Below are positions 37,033 through 46,682 of a DNA stretch of 62,509 bases, piece by piece (within the stretch, counting starts at the first letter, position 1; each line of letters begins with the position of its first letter). Source of the stretch: Succinivibrionaceae bacterium. GTDB lineage: Bacteria; Pseudomonadota; Gammaproteobacteria; Enterobacterales; Succinivibrionaceae. Both the position numbers and the translations under genes were made by a program. Below the pieces are notes generated by a model. That model was not told the DNA's origin. It made no database searches and saw only the letters and a program-made list of their open reading frames with translations. The stretch lies in the NCBI GenBank assembly GCA_019420905.1, contig JAHZGH010000007.1, forward strand, positions 1-62,509. The letters are read 5' to 3'.

Positions 37033-38295
37033 ATGAATATTTCAAATAAAGAGAAGTTACAAATTTTAAATTTTAGACGTCATTTGCATCAATGCGCTGA
37101 AACTTATTATAACGAATGGCAAACTTTTGATTATATTTTAGAAATACTTAAAGATGTAAACGGGGACTTTTCTTTTTTAAAGGAAAGCGATTTAATTCCA
37201 TTCATAAAAGATATTCCTTCATCTTGCCTTTATCAAAGCAAAAAATATAAACAGGCACCTATACCAGCTTTGAAGCTTACATTTAAATTAGGCTCTGGTA
37301 AACATGTAGCCATTCGCTGCGATATGGATGGTCTGCCAATTTCTGAGAGCGATTCAAATGATCATATTCCTTGTAAATTAGGTTTTAGAGCTCCTAAAAA
37401 TATGCATGCCTGTGCTCATGACGGTCATATGGCCATATGCTTAGCCACGATTTTATGGACAAATGCAAATTTAGACCAATTGAAAAACAAAGGATTAGGG
37501 GCTTTAAGCTTTATCTTTCAGGGAGCAGAAGAAGGTTGTAAAGGGGGTCAAATTATAGCAGCAAGCGACATGCTGTCAAATATTGATGAGTTATACGGAT
37601 ATCATTTAGGTATGGGATTGCCTTCAGGAATTATAGCTACTCATGTAGATGATTTCTTAGCCACATTAAAATTTAATCTTGATTTTTATGGGCGCAAAGC
37701 TCATGCCGGCAAATTTTATGAAGGCCTTAATGCCCTTTCTCCTCTTTGCTACATAATTAGCAATGCCCTTAAGCTCATAGATAAAGAACGACAGATATTA
37801 GTAAATTTTTCAAATGTGAAAGTTCCAGGAGCTTCAAACATTATTCCTGACAGAGCCTCCTGCAAAGGAGAGATCCGTGCAAAAAATCTTAAGGATTTAG
37901 AATATATTGAAAAAGAGTTACAGCTAATAATAGAACAAAGTGGGGTTGAAATAGTCTCTGAGGTACCAGAAGGAGAAATATCAAAAGTTTGTTTAGTTAA
38001 AACCATAACCGGCAAAGGACTTACAGTTGAAAGCTCAAAAAGCTCTGTAGATAAACTCGATCAAGCTTTAAGCTTGAGCAAAATTAAAGGGTACGCTCAG
38101 ACTTTTCACTTTAAAGCTTCAGAGGATTGTTCTTTATTGATAAATAAAGTACAAAGTTTAGGGGGATCTGGAGCTTATTTCGTAATCGGCTCAGATATTA
38201 AAGCTCCCCATCACCATAGCTCGTTTGATTTTGACGAAGATTCTCTAATTTTAGGCTTTAAATTTTTAAAAGCATTAATATTAAGCTACATATAA
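37033..38295 (+). CDS. M20 amidohydrolase, AbgA-like (p-aminobenzoyl-glutamate hydrolase)
   Basis: Cytoplasmic metal-dependent amidohydrolase of 420 residues. M20 motifs are FRRHLHQCAETYYNEW, AIRCDMDGLPI, MHACAHDGHMA, GAEEGCKGG, the dimerisation-domain segment GRKAHAG and the C-terminal HHHSSFDFDE. It resembles AbgA more than AbgB. It is divergent from abgT, so it probably splits imported p-aminobenzoyl-glutamate to p-aminobenzoate and glutamate. In Escherichia coli the active enzyme is an AbgA-AbgB pair; no second subunit is present here, so a single-subunit enzyme or a related acyl-amino-acid specificity is possible. Confidence 0.82.
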   Translation: MNISNKEKLQILNFRRHLHQCAETYYNEWQTFDYILEILKDVNGDFSFLKESDLIPFIKDIPSSCLYQSKKYKQAPIPALKLTFKLGSGKHVAIRCDMDGLPISESDSNDHIPCKLGFRAPKNMHACAHDGHMAICLATILWTNANLDQLKNKGLGALSFIFQGAEEGCKGGQIIAASDMLSNIDELYGYHLGMGLPSGIIATHVDDFLATLKFNLDFYGRKAHAGKFYEGLNALSPLCYIISNALKLIDKERQILVNFSNVKVPGASNIIPDRASCKGEIRAKNLKDLEYIEKELQLIIEQSGVEIVSEVPEGEISKVCLVKTITGKGLTVESSKSSVDKLDQALSLSKIKGYAQTFHFKASEDCSLLINKVQSLGGSGAYFVIGSDIKAPHHHSSFDFDEDSLILGFKFLKALILSYI

Positions 38296-38379
38296 GCTAA
38301 AGCCTATAAAAATTTTTATTTGCTATGCTAAATATAACAGGAAGCGTGACAGCTTTTTTGATAAATAAATTTTAATAGC

Positions 38380-38408
38380 CTTGAAAAATAATAGTATAGC
38401 CCCTATGT
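38380..38408 (+). promoter_or_regulatory. Sigma-32-type heat-shock promoter of lon
   Basis: CTTGAAA, 13 bases, CCCCTATGT. This fits the heat-shock sigma consensus CTTGAAA-N13-15-CCCCAT-T with one inserted T. It lies about 40 bases upstream of the lon ATG, the expected place and the expected gene. Confidence 0.75.
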
Positions 38409-38449
38409 ACAAAATTCAGTAAAAGCGCTTTATTGAGATTTATCAACTT

Positions 38450-41110
38450 ATGAAAGACAAAGATAATCAGGAATTATCCCTACTTCAAGCCCAGGTAGAA
38501 GCTTTAACCAAAAAGCTTGAAGAAATGAAGAAAAAACTAAAACAACAAACCACCTCTGAAAATACAAAATCAGCAGAAGAACCTGAGGCTATTGATATTT
38601 CAGATATCAATAAAGTAGCTGATGCTATTCAAGCCTTAGCTGACAGAGCTCAATTGGCAGATAGCAAATCTGCAGCTGCATACGATAATGCACCTGTCGA
38701 TTCTGAAAAGGATTCTGCTGAAAATTATGACAAAACTCCACATTTGACGGTGCCTGAATATCCGCAAAAAGTTTTTGTTATTCCATGCTTTGGCAAACCT
38801 GTCATGCCAAGCCAGATCGTGCCGATGCAAATCTCTCTTGACTGGGAAGATACAATCTTAAAAGTTGCTGAAAGTCAGGATAAAGTATTTGCAATTTTCT
38901 CATTAGGAGAAAAGCCTATATCAGGCAGAGACATTACGCCAAAAGACTATCCTAAAACAGGCACTTTAGTAAGACTGTTACACGCTAAATCTGTTCCAGG
39001 CGAAATTCATATTATCGTCGAAGGATTATGTCGCATTCATATAAAACAGTGGAATAGCAATAACAAATCTCCTTTAGCCCTTATCGATTTCCCTAAAGCC
39101 ATCATGCCTAAAGCAGATTCTCAAGAGGAAATTGAAGTTAGAAGCTATGCTATGACTTTAGTAGGCGCAATTCAGGAGCTCTTGCCTTTAAATCCTATGT
39201 ACACTGATGAAATGCGTCAGTATTTATTGCGCTTCAATCAGTCGGATCCTGCTCTCTTAGCTGACTGCGCAGCTTCAATTTCTGCTGCAGATGTAAGCGT
39301 TTTACAGCAGGTATTAGATACAGAAGATGTTTTAGAAAGACTTAAAATCTCCACAAGCCTTATAAGAAAAGAGTTAAGCGCAGCTAAGCTTCAGGATAAG
39401 ATTAAATCTGCCGTAAGCGAAAAACTTTCCAAACGACAGCATGACTTTTTCTTGCGTGAACAGCTTTTTGAAATTCAAAAGCAATTAGGTACCCGCATTG
39501 ATGACAAAACAGCAGAAGCTGATGAATTTAAAAAGCGCATGAAAAAACTATCTCCACCTGATTATATTAAGGAGAGATTTGAAAGCGAACTTAAGAAAAT
39601 CAAGGTATTAGAGACAGGCTCACCTGAATATGCCGTTACACGCAATTATCTTGATGTTCTAACCACTATTCCTTGGGGAAAGAGTGCTAAAGAAGAAATA
39701 AATCTTGAAAAAGCCCGCGAAATCCTAGACAACGATCATGAAGGTCTAAAAGATGTAAAGGATCGCATTATTGAATTTTTAGCTGTAGGCTCCCTTAAAG
39801 GAGGCACACGCGGAGCTATTATGCTCTTTGTAGGCCCTCCTGGCGTAGGTAAGACCTCTATTGGCAAATCAATTGCTAAGGCTCTCAACCGTCCTTTCTT
39901 TAGATTATCTTTAGGAGGCGTGGATGACGAGTCTGTCATCAAGGGACATCGTAAAACCTATATAGGAGCTATGCCTGGAAAAATGGTGCAGGCCTTACGG
40001 GAAAGCAAGGTAATGAATCCTGTCATCATGCTAGATGAAATTGACAAACTGTCGCACTCCTATCAAGGAGATCCTGCATCAGCTTTGCTTGAAACATTAG
40101 ATCCTGAACAAAATAACGGCTTTTTAGATAACTATCTTGATGAAAAGCTAGATCTGTCAAACTGCTTATTCATCTGTACCGCTAATACCACAGAAAGCAT
40201 TCCTCCGGCTTTGCTTGATAGAATGGATCCTATTCGTCTTTCAGGATATATCACAGAGGAAAAACTTCAGATCGCTAAAAAGCATCTATTTCCTCGCGGA
40301 CTTAAGAATGCACATATGCGTAAGACTCAATTGAAGATCTCTGACAAAGTGATTGTAAAGATGATCGAGGAATATGCTCGCGAAAGCGGTATGCGTTCAA
40401 CAGAAAGAGCTATCGATAGGTTAATTAGAAAAGCTGCAGTAAAGATTGTAAATGGAGAAAAATCTGTAAGTATTACTGAAAGCAATCTTGAAGAATATTT
40501 AGGTACAGCCCCCTTTAAAAAGGAAAAGCATATCTCAGGAATAGGCGTTATTACAGGTCTTGCATGGACCTCTGTAGGCGGCGCTACGCTTTCCATTGAA
40601 AGCTCCTGCATTGGACATGAGAATAAAGGTCTTGAACTCACTGGAAGCTTAGGCAAAGTTATGCAGGAATCAGCAAAAATTGCCTATAGCTATATTCAGG
40701 CAAATATTGAAAGATTAAGTATAGAAAATAAAGACTTCTTTGAAAAAGCCTTTATTCATATACACGTACCTGAAGGAGCTACCCCTAAAGATGGACCTAG
40801 CGCCGGCGTAACTTTAGCCTCAAGCTTACTGTCTTTAGCACTAAAGCAAGCTCCTAAGTCAGGCTTTGCCATGACTGGCGAATTATCCTTAACTGGACAA
40901 GTACTTGCTATCGGAGGTATTCGCGAAAAAACTATTGCTGCACGGCGTATGGGAATTTTCAATATTATTTGCCCTAAAGCAAATGAAGGCGATGTTAAAG
41001 AATTGCCTTCTGAAGTAAAAGATGGGGTTAACTTTTATTTTGCCGAAAATTATGACGATGTTGCCTCGTTAATTTTTGATAATATAACGCCATCTTTAAA
41101 GACTATTTAA
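38450..41110 (+). CDS. lon: Lon ATP-dependent protease with N-terminal extension
   Basis: Cytosolic AAA+ protease of 886 residues that degrades misfolded and regulatory proteins. The LonN domain starts near 105 (KVFVIPCFGKPVMPSQIVPM), Walker A GPPGVGKTS is at 462-470, Walker B VIMLDEIDKL follows, and the proteolytic dyad is S784 in PKDGPSAGV with the Lys of GGIREKTIAA near 827. Typical Lon has about 780 residues; here about 105 extra N-terminal residues hold a charged coiled coil (about 7-40, AQVEALTKKLEEMKKKLKQ) and an acidic linker. The extension is in frame with no internal start that would remove it cleanly. A sigma-32-type promoter precedes it. Confidence 0.96.
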   Translation: MKDKDNQELSLLQAQVEALTKKLEEMKKKLKQQTTSENTKSAEEPEAIDISDINKVADAIQALADRAQLADSKSAAAYDNAPVDSEKDSAENYDKTPHLTVPEYPQKVFVIPCFGKPVMPSQIVPMQISLDWEDTILKVAESQDKVFAIFSLGEKPISGRDITPKDYPKTGTLVRLLHAKSVPGEIHIIVEGLCRIHIKQWNSNNKSPLALIDFPKAIMPKADSQEEIEVRSYAMTLVGAIQELLPLNPMYTDEMRQYLLRFNQSDPALLADCAASISAADVSVLQQVLDTEDVLERLKISTSLIRKELSAAKLQDKIKSAVSEKLSKRQHDFFLREQLFEIQKQLGTRIDDKTAEADEFKKRMKKLSPPDYIKERFESELKKIKVLETGSPEYAVTRNYLDVLTTIPWGKSAKEEINLEKAREILDNDHEGLKDVKDRIIEFLAVGSLKGGTRGAIMLFVGPPGVGKTSIGKSIAKALNRPFFRLSLGGVDDESVIKGHRKTYIGAMPGKMVQALRESKVMNPVIMLDEIDKLSHSYQGDPASALLETLDPEQNNGFLDNYLDEKLDLSNCLFICTANTTESIPPALLDRMDPIRLSGYITEEKLQIAKKHLFPRGLKNAHMRKTQLKISDKVIVKMIEEYARESGMRSTERAIDRLIRKAAVKIVNGEKSVSITESNLEEYLGTAPFKKEKHISGIGVITGLAWTSVGGATLSIESSCIGHENKGLELTGSLGKVMQESAKIAYSYIQANIERLSIENKDFFEKAFIHIHVPEGATPKDGPSAGVTLASSLLSLALKQAPKSGFAMTGELSLTGQVLAIGGIREKTIAARRMGIFNIICPKANEGDVKELPSEVKDGVNFYFAENYDDVASLIFDNITPSLKTI

Positions 41111-41124
41111 AAACCTAACTTTAA

Positions 41125-41155
41125 AGCCTGTTATTTATATTCAAAATAACAGGCT
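41125..41155 (+). terminator. Hairpin after lon
   Basis: Perfect 12-bp stem AGCCTGTTATTT / AAATAACAGGCT with a 7-base loop, 15 bases past the lon stop. It lacks a T run, so termination may need Rho, or it may protect the 3' end. Confidence 0.4.
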
Positions 41156-41426
41156 AACTTCGCCGATTTATTCTTATTTTTATTTAATATCCATATAGCT
41201 GCAATCAAAATATTATTAATTTCCATAGTCTCAATTAATATATATTTTTACATATCATGATTTCAAATAAATCAATAAGATCTCTTAAAGTTTGTGACGT
41301 AATTGCAATTGCTGGCTTCTATATTATGTCTATTTGAGTTTTTTTATGAATTTTGCTTTATACTGCTGATTTGATAATCAAAATTTTGACAAAATATTAT
41401 TTTTACCTCTTTTTGGATAAAAACAC
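41156..41426. other. Intergenic upstream of yciB
   Basis: AT-rich spacer of about 270 bases holding the promoter of yciB-galU. I see no reading frame or hairpin that I would defend. Confidence 0.35.
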
Positions 41427-42035
41427 ATGAAATCTTTTGTAAAAATTATTGAATTCTTGCCTGTAATAGCTTTTTTTATCAGCTATCGCATAACTTCAAA
41501 CATGATCTTAGCTACAGCTTTTATTGTCGGCTCATGCATTATTGCTACTTTAATTGAATATATCCTAGTTAAAAGCATTTCCAGAATGCAGATCTTTTTA
41601 ACCGCGGCCGTAATTATATTCGGCGTTCCAACTATTCTTTTGAATGATCCTCAAATTATAAAATGGAAGGTTACCGTTGTTAATTTAATCTTAGCCTTAG
41701 CCATAGGCATCACCCAATATATATTGCACAAAAATCCTTTTTCCTTCCTTTTCGGTAAAGAAATTCCTCTACCTCATCAAGCCTGGAATTCATTATCCAC
41801 CTTATGGATGTTCTATTTTATATTCGCTGCAGGATTAAATATTATTATTGCTTTCCATTTGCCAGCCCTAACAGGTATTAGCGCTGCCGATGCTGAATCA
41901 TGGTGGGTTGACTATAAAACCTTTGGTAATGCTATTTTGAATTTTATTTTTGCAATTGTCTGTATGGTCTGGTTATTTAAAAAATATCCAAATTTAATGC
42001 AGGAATTAAATACTAAGATCAATAAAGACGCTTAA
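41427..42035 (+). CDS. yciB: YciB (IspZ), inner membrane septation/envelope protein
   Basis: Inner membrane protein of 202 residues with five or six helices. YciB signatures: N-terminal KIIEFLPVIAFFISYRI, GVPTILLNDPQIIKWKVTVVN and LPHQAWNSLSTLWMFYFIFAAGLNIIIA. In Escherichia coli it influences envelope biogenesis and division through the elongation machinery. It is 11 bases upstream of galU and probably co-transcribed with it, pairing two envelope genes. Confidence 0.93.
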   Translation: MKSFVKIIEFLPVIAFFISYRITSNMILATAFIVGSCIIATLIEYILVKSISRMQIFLTAAVIIFGVPTILLNDPQIIKWKVTVVNLILALAIGITQYILHKNPFSFLFGKEIPLPHQAWNSLSTLWMFYFIFAAGLNIIIAFHLPALTGISAADAESWWVDYKTFGNAILNFIFAIVCMVWLFKKYPNLMQELNTKINKDA

Positions 42036-42046
42036 TATCGAGGATT

Positions 42047-42973
42047 ATGTTTATGCCTGATATGAATTATGGCAATATCAAATATGCAGTCATTCCAGTA
42101 GCTGGCTTGGGTACACGCCTATTACCTGCCACTAAAGCTATTCCAAAGGAAATGATGCCTATTGTAGATAAGCCATTGATCCAATATGTGGTATCTGAAG
42201 CAGTTGCAGCTGGTATCAAGAATATAGTTTTAGTTACTCATTCGTCAAAAAATGCAATTGAAAATCATTTTGATACATCTTTTGAATTAGAAGCTACCTT
42301 AGAAAAACGAGTTAAACGTACTTTGCTTGCAGAAGTTCAAAGTATTATTCCTAAGGACGTAACCATTTTAAATGTTCGTCAAGGTGAGGCAAAAGGCCTG
42401 GCTCATGCAATTTCCTGCGCCATGCCAATAGTTGGTAAAAATCCATTTGCCATTCTGCTTCCTGATGTTATTATTGATGAAAATCGTTCTGATCTGGAAA
42501 ACGATAATTTAGCAGCCATGATAAAACGTTTTGAAAGCACTGGAGCTGCACAAATTATGGTCGAAACCGTACCTCATGATCATGTATCCTCTTACGGCAT
42601 TGTGGATATTGGAGGCATAACTTTAAATCCAGGCGAAAGTTCTAAAATAAAATCTATCATTGAAAAGCCTGAAATTAAAAATGCTCCTTCAGACTACGCT
42701 GTGGTCGGACGTTATGTGCTGCCAGCTGAGATTTGGCCTTTATTTAAAAGAACACCTATGGGTGCCGGCGGAGAATTCCAGCTTACAGATACCATTGACA
42801 TGCTTATGGCTATGAATGACGTTGAAGCCTATGCCATCAAAGGAAAATCTCACGACTGCGGTAATAAACCTGGTTATATTGAGACTTTTATTGAATACTC
42901 CCTACGCCATCCTAAATTTGGAGCAGAAATAAAAGCCTTTGTAAAGGATTTGCTCAAATCTGAAGAGGCTTAA
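42047..42973 (+). CDS. galU: GalU, UTP-glucose-1-phosphate uridylyltransferase
   Basis: Makes UDP-glucose for LPS core and other glycans. The 308-residue protein has the nucleotide-binding VAGLGTRLLPATKAIPKEMMPIVDKPLIQY, VRQGEAKGLAHAI, LLPDVIID, ERP-like SIIEKPEIKNAPSDYAVVGRYV and GAGGEFQLTDTIDML. Two ATGs two codons apart fit: GAGG lies three bases before the first and nine before the second, so the second (42053) is equally or more likely. It follows yciB closely and is followed by a hairpin. Confidence 0.96.
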   Translation: MFMPDMNYGNIKYAVIPVAGLGTRLLPATKAIPKEMMPIVDKPLIQYVVSEAVAAGIKNIVLVTHSSKNAIENHFDTSFELEATLEKRVKRTLLAEVQSIIPKDVTILNVRQGEAKGLAHAISCAMPIVGKNPFAILLPDVIIDENRSDLENDNLAAMIKRFESTGAAQIMVETVPHDHVSSYGIVDIGGITLNPGESSKIKSIIEKPEIKNAPSDYAVVGRYVLPAEIWPLFKRTPMGAGGEFQLTDTIDMLMAMNDVEAYAIKGKSHDCGNKPGYIETFIEYSLRHPKFGAEIKAFVKDLLKSEEA

Positions 42974-42979
42974 GTTAAA

Positions 42980-43005
42980 TTGCTCGGCGTAAGCCGAGCA
43001 AATTT
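42980..43005 (+). terminator. Terminator after galU
   Basis: Stem TTGCTCGGC / GCCGAGCAA (9 bp, GC-rich for this genome) with tetraloop GTAA, followed by ATTTATCTTAT. The T run is broken but the stem is strong. Confidence 0.65.
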
Positions 43006-43342
43006 ATCTTATAAAAAATAATATATTAAATATAAGTCTTTCTAGGCTAAGGCCTTAATATAAATTTTTTAATTAATACCTAAAAGCATTATCTGCAAAA
43101 AAGTTATTTTATCCCGTAGCACATCTAAATCTTTATAAAATTCTAAAATTGCAAAATAACTCTCTTTGCATATTTTGTCTATATTTTAAATAGTTAATCT
43201 AAAAGTAATTACTGCATATAACAATTTATATATCTTCACAAAAAAAATATAAATTTACTAATCATATATTCTATGCATTTATCATGAAACCGCATAAAAA
43301 GCCTATATTTTGATGCCTATAATTATGGAGTATATTAAATTA
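43006..43342. other. Intergenic upstream of yhdT-panF
   Basis: AT-rich stretch of about 340 bases. A TATAAT at 43318-43323 may be a minus 10 box for yhdT-panF, but I could not pair it with a good minus 35. No gene seen. Confidence 0.35.
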
Positions 43343-43359
43343 CGTCTTTAATAAAGACG
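43343..43359 (+). promoter_or_regulatory. Leader hairpin before yhdT-panF
   Basis: Perfect 7-bp stem CGTCTTT / AAAGACG with loop AAT, about 12 bases before the AAGGAG ribosome-binding site of yhdT. Without a T run it is not a terminator; it may affect translation or RNA stability. Confidence 0.3.
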
Positions 43360-43383
43360 AGATGTCAATAAAGGAGAATTCCT

Positions 43384-43659
43384 GTGAAAAATTCAAATAT
43401 AAGTTATGAGAAAAAATTCGAGCTCATGGATAAAGAGGCTCTAGCTACAATTATTTGTGCCTCTTTTATTACCATAGCATTCTGGTTAGCTATTTGGTTT
43501 TTGAAAGATTCTCATGCCACCTTATTAAAAATGCCTCTATGGTTCACTATTTCATGTATTGGAGGGTATCTTCTTTCCATTGCCGGAGTAATTATATTAG
43601 TCAAGTATTTTATGTACAACTTCAGCTTAGATGATGAGGATGATGAGCATGAGCATTAA
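43384..43659 (+). CDS. yhdT: YhdT family (DUF997) membrane protein
   Basis: Small membrane protein of 91 residues with two helices (about 18-38 and 52-77) and an acidic tail DDEDDEHEH. It matches the DUF997/YhdT family, which is regularly encoded directly before panF and is thought to assist or accompany it. Start is GTG with AAGGAG seven bases upstream. Its end overlaps the panF start, so the pair is coupled. Confidence 0.88.
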   Translation: MKNSNISYEKKFELMDKEALATIICASFITIAFWLAIWFLKDSHATLLKMPLWFTISCIGGYLLSIAGVIILVKYFMYNFSLDDEDDEHEH

Positions 43660-45154
43660 TGCAACAATTTATCCTGTAATCTTTTTTTTAATTATTCTTT
43701 TAGGTGTAGGCATATATGCCAACCGAGGCTTAAAAAAAAGCTCAAATTTTCAAAAAGAATACTTTATCGCTAATCGTAGCTTAGGCGGCGTTGTCTTAGC
43801 TATGACTTTAGTTGCAACCTATGGTTCAGTAAGCTCATTTGTATCAGGACCAGGCATTGCTTGGAATTTAGGTTACGGCTGGGTAGTTTTTGCTGCACCA
43901 CAAATTATTACTGGTTTTTTGATTTTAGGTATTATTGGAAAAAAACTAGCTGTTCTATCCCGCAAAACTGACGCTTTAACTATCATAGATATTATCGAAG
44001 CACGTTTTCACAATAAGTCTTTATCTTTATTACTGTCTTTAGTTCTGCTGATTTTTTTTACTGCCATGGTAGTAGGACAATTTATTGGCGGTGCACAGAT
44101 TTTTGCAGCTATTACAGGGTTGAATTATAAAATAGGCTTAATTTTATTTGCCACAGTTACAGTAATTTATACTTCATCAGGATTTAAGGCTGTAGTGCTT
44201 ACTGATACTATATGCGCCATATTGATGTTAGTCGGAATGTTCTGCTTAGGCTATGTAATTTTAGATAAAGGCAATGGCTTAGACGGAATTACATATACCT
44301 TGTCACAAATAAATTTAGATAATAACGGCTATTCTAATAACTTCAAGCCTGACGCTGGCGGGGCTCTGCCGTGGTCATTGCTTTTCTCAGCGTGGATTCT
44401 GGTAGGTTTTGCTACTATAGGTCTCCCTCAATCAGCTGTAAGATGCCTTTCTTATAAAACTACTTTTGATCTGCATAAAGCTATGATTGTAGCAACTATT
44501 GTTTGCGGAGCCTTAATGATAGGCATGACTCTTTTAGGCGTTTTAGCTAGAGGCATAGTTCTAGATCTCCCCCAAGGCGGCACTGATGCAGTAATTCCTG
44601 AACTTATTGTCAAAGAGATGAATCCTATTTTAGCTGGAATTACTATCATAGGCCCTCTTGCGGCTACTATGAGTACAGTAAGCTCACTTTTAATTGCAGC
44701 TTCATCATCAATTGTACGAGATATATATATTCAAATTACTAACAATAAATATAAAGATCTCTCAGTCAAAAAAAATAAAATCACTTCTGTACTCATTACT
44801 ATGACCTTAGGCTTAATTTCTATTATCTTAGCCCTATACCCTATGGATATCGTTGCTTGGGTAAATCTGTTTGCCTTTGGAGGATTAGAAAGTGCCTTCC
44901 TCTGGCCATTAGTATTAGGCCTGTTTTGGAAGCGTATGAACGCATCTGGAGCCCTTTTAGGAGTAATTTTTGGACTTGGAATTTATACTGTAACTATGGC
45001 AACTGGAATTAAATTCTTAAATTGCCATAATATTGTAATTGGTACAGCTGCAGGATTTATATTTTCAGTTCTGGGAGCATACCTATTTCCTCATGATGAT
45101 GAAAATACTTTGAGAATATTTTTCCCTCATAAATATAAAAATGCCAAAGATTGA
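43649..45154 (+). CDS. panF: PanF, sodium/pantothenate symporter
   Basis: SSS-family importer of pantothenate, about 501 residues and 12-13 helices. It shows EYFIANRSLGGVVLAMTLVATYGSVSSFVSGPG, GLPQSAVRCLSYK and AFGGLESAFLWPLVLGLFWKR, all close to known PanF. The frame opens six codons earlier through a run of Met codons; GAGG nine bases before 43649 favours this start, overlapping yhdT by 11 bases. A strong terminator follows. Confidence 0.95.
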   Translation: MSINATIYPVIFFLIILLGVGIYANRGLKKSSNFQKEYFIANRSLGGVVLAMTLVATYGSVSSFVSGPGIAWNLGYGWVVFAAPQIITGFLILGIIGKKLAVLSRKTDALTIIDIIEARFHNKSLSLLLSLVLLIFFTAMVVGQFIGGAQIFAAITGLNYKIGLILFATVTVIYTSSGFKAVVLTDTICAILMLVGMFCLGYVILDKGNGLDGITYTLSQINLDNNGYSNNFKPDAGGALPWSLLFSAWILVGFATIGLPQSAVRCLSYKTTFDLHKAMIVATIVCGALMIGMTLLGVLARGIVLDLPQGGTDAVIPELIVKEMNPILAGITIIGPLAATMSTVSSLLIAASSSIVRDIYIQITNNKYKDLSVKKNKITSVLITMTLGLISIILALYPMDIVAWVNLFAFGGLESAFLWPLVLGLFWKRMNASGALLGVIFGLGIYTVTMATGIKFLNCHNIVIGTAAGFIFSVLGAYLFPHDDENTLRIFFPHKYKNAKD

Positions 45155-45192
45155 TCATCAGCGCTAAAATATATTACATATAATATACTTAG

Positions 45193-45223
45193 AAACCTCA
45201 CCTCCTTTAAAGTGAGGTTTTTT
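45193..45223 (+). terminator. Terminator after panF
   Basis: Stem AAACCTCAC / GTGAGGTTT (9 bp) with a 10-base loop, followed by TTT. It lies about 40 bases past the panF stop. Confidence 0.8.
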
Positions 45224-45357
45224 AAAGATTAAAATATTAAATCTATGTTAAAACATCATTAACATTATATTTTAAATATAAATAAAAGAGCTCCTATATT
45301 AAGGATCGCCAAATAGCGGAGGCTGTGTAAACTTTATTTGCTTTACACTGAATTTAG

Positions 45358-46662
45358 ATGCACTGGAAAGTAGTCTTAGCCATAATGGTATGCTTTGCAA
45401 TTATGATGTCGTCAAGCTATACCATGCTAGTCCCGTTTTTGCCAATTTATCTTTCAGAGGAGCTTAATTGTGACGAAAGCTCTATCAATATGTGGTCTGG
45501 CCTATTATTTGCTGTAAGTTTTGCCATAAGCGCAGTGGCAGCCCCTCTTTGGGGAAAGCTTTCGGATAAAATGGGCAAAAAGCCTATGGTAATCAGATCG
45601 AGTATTTTACTGGCAATATCTTATTTTTTAGGCGGTATAGTAGAAACGCCTTTTCAAATGTTTTTAGCAAGAGCCTTCCAAGGCTTTGCTGCTGGTTTGT
45701 GGCCTGCTTGCCTAGTCTTACTATCTGCATACACACCTAAATCTAAAATTGGTATTTCCATGGGACTTATGCAAAGTGCCAATATTTGTGGAGGTATCTT
45801 AGGCCCTCTCTTAGGAGGAGTATTAGCCACTGCCTTTGGTATGCGCAATTCTTTCTTTGTAGGATCTGCTGCCTTAACCACCATCACACTTATAACTATT
45901 TTCTTTATAAAAGAGCCTCCAGCAGATCCTGCTCCTGTTGATAAAACACAAAAAAGTAAAGGCAACAGTCGAGAGCTTCTTAAAAATCATGGCATTCTCG
46001 CTTTATTGCTCTGTGTGTGCTTAACAAATATGGTAATTTTGCAAATTCAGCCAATTGCAACTATGTATGTTAAGCAGTTAGCCCAAGAAGGCAGCAATAT
46101 TATCTTATTATCAGGCATAGTTTTTTCCTTAGGAGGTATTGCAGGAGCTATAGCCTCGCCTTTCTGGGGAAGATCAGGCCAAAAAACAGGCTTTTATAAG
46201 ACATTGGTTTTAGCTTTAATCTTAGCTGGATTATTAATAATGATTCAGGGCTTACCAGATAACTTATGGCTATTCTCTATATGTCAATTTGCCGGAGGTT
46301 TAGGATTTAGTGGAATATTCCCTTCTTGCAATTCAATTTTGATTTTTCTAACTCCTCCGTCACGACGTGGTTCAGGATTCGGGCTATTGTTCTCAGCACA
46401 AATGGTTGGCGGAGCTATAGGACCTGTAATAGGTGGCACTATAGCTACTTTCTTAAGTCTTGCCACGGTATACATAGTATCTGGAGGAGTACTATTCTTC
46501 CTAGGATTAGCTTTGCTTTTCTTTGCTCCACACGAACTTAAAGTTTCTTCAAATGTTAATCAAGAAGAAACTCAAGTTAAAAAAGACGCCTATATGGAAC
46601 GTCTCAAGAAGCAGGCTTTAGATGAACTTAAGCATCAAGAGCAGAATAAAGATCCTAATTAA
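45358..46662 (+). CDS. MFS efflux transporter, MdtG/TetA-like
   Basis: Major facilitator protein of 434 residues with about 12 helices. Motif A is GKLSDKMGKKPMVI (about 61-74), the inner repeat has RAFQGFAAGLWPACLVLLSAY and motif C-like GGILGPLLGG, marking a drug/proton antiporter of the 12-helix type; MdtG is the nearest family I recognise. The C-terminus carries an extra 40-residue charged, probably coiled tail. The ATG has no clear ribosome-binding site. A nicotinamidase-like gene starts 20 bases downstream, probably co-transcribed. A paralogue lies at 55844-57022. Confidence 0.85.
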   Translation: MHWKVVLAIMVCFAIMMSSSYTMLVPFLPIYLSEELNCDESSINMWSGLLFAVSFAISAVAAPLWGKLSDKMGKKPMVIRSSILLAISYFLGGIVETPFQMFLARAFQGFAAGLWPACLVLLSAYTPKSKIGISMGLMQSANICGGILGPLLGGVLATAFGMRNSFFVGSAALTTITLITIFFIKEPPADPAPVDKTQKSKGNSRELLKNHGILALLLCVCLTNMVILQIQPIATMYVKQLAQEGSNIILLSGIVFSLGGIAGAIASPFWGRSGQKTGFYKTLVLALILAGLLIMIQGLPDNLWLFSICQFAGGLGFSGIFPSCNSILIFLTPPSRRGSGFGLLFSAQMVGGAIGPVIGGTIATFLSLATVYIVSGGVLFFLGLALLFFAPHELKVSSNVNQEETQVKKDAYMERLKKQALDELKHQEQNKDPN

Positions 46663-46682
46663 TATAGGTTATTAGAATAAAT

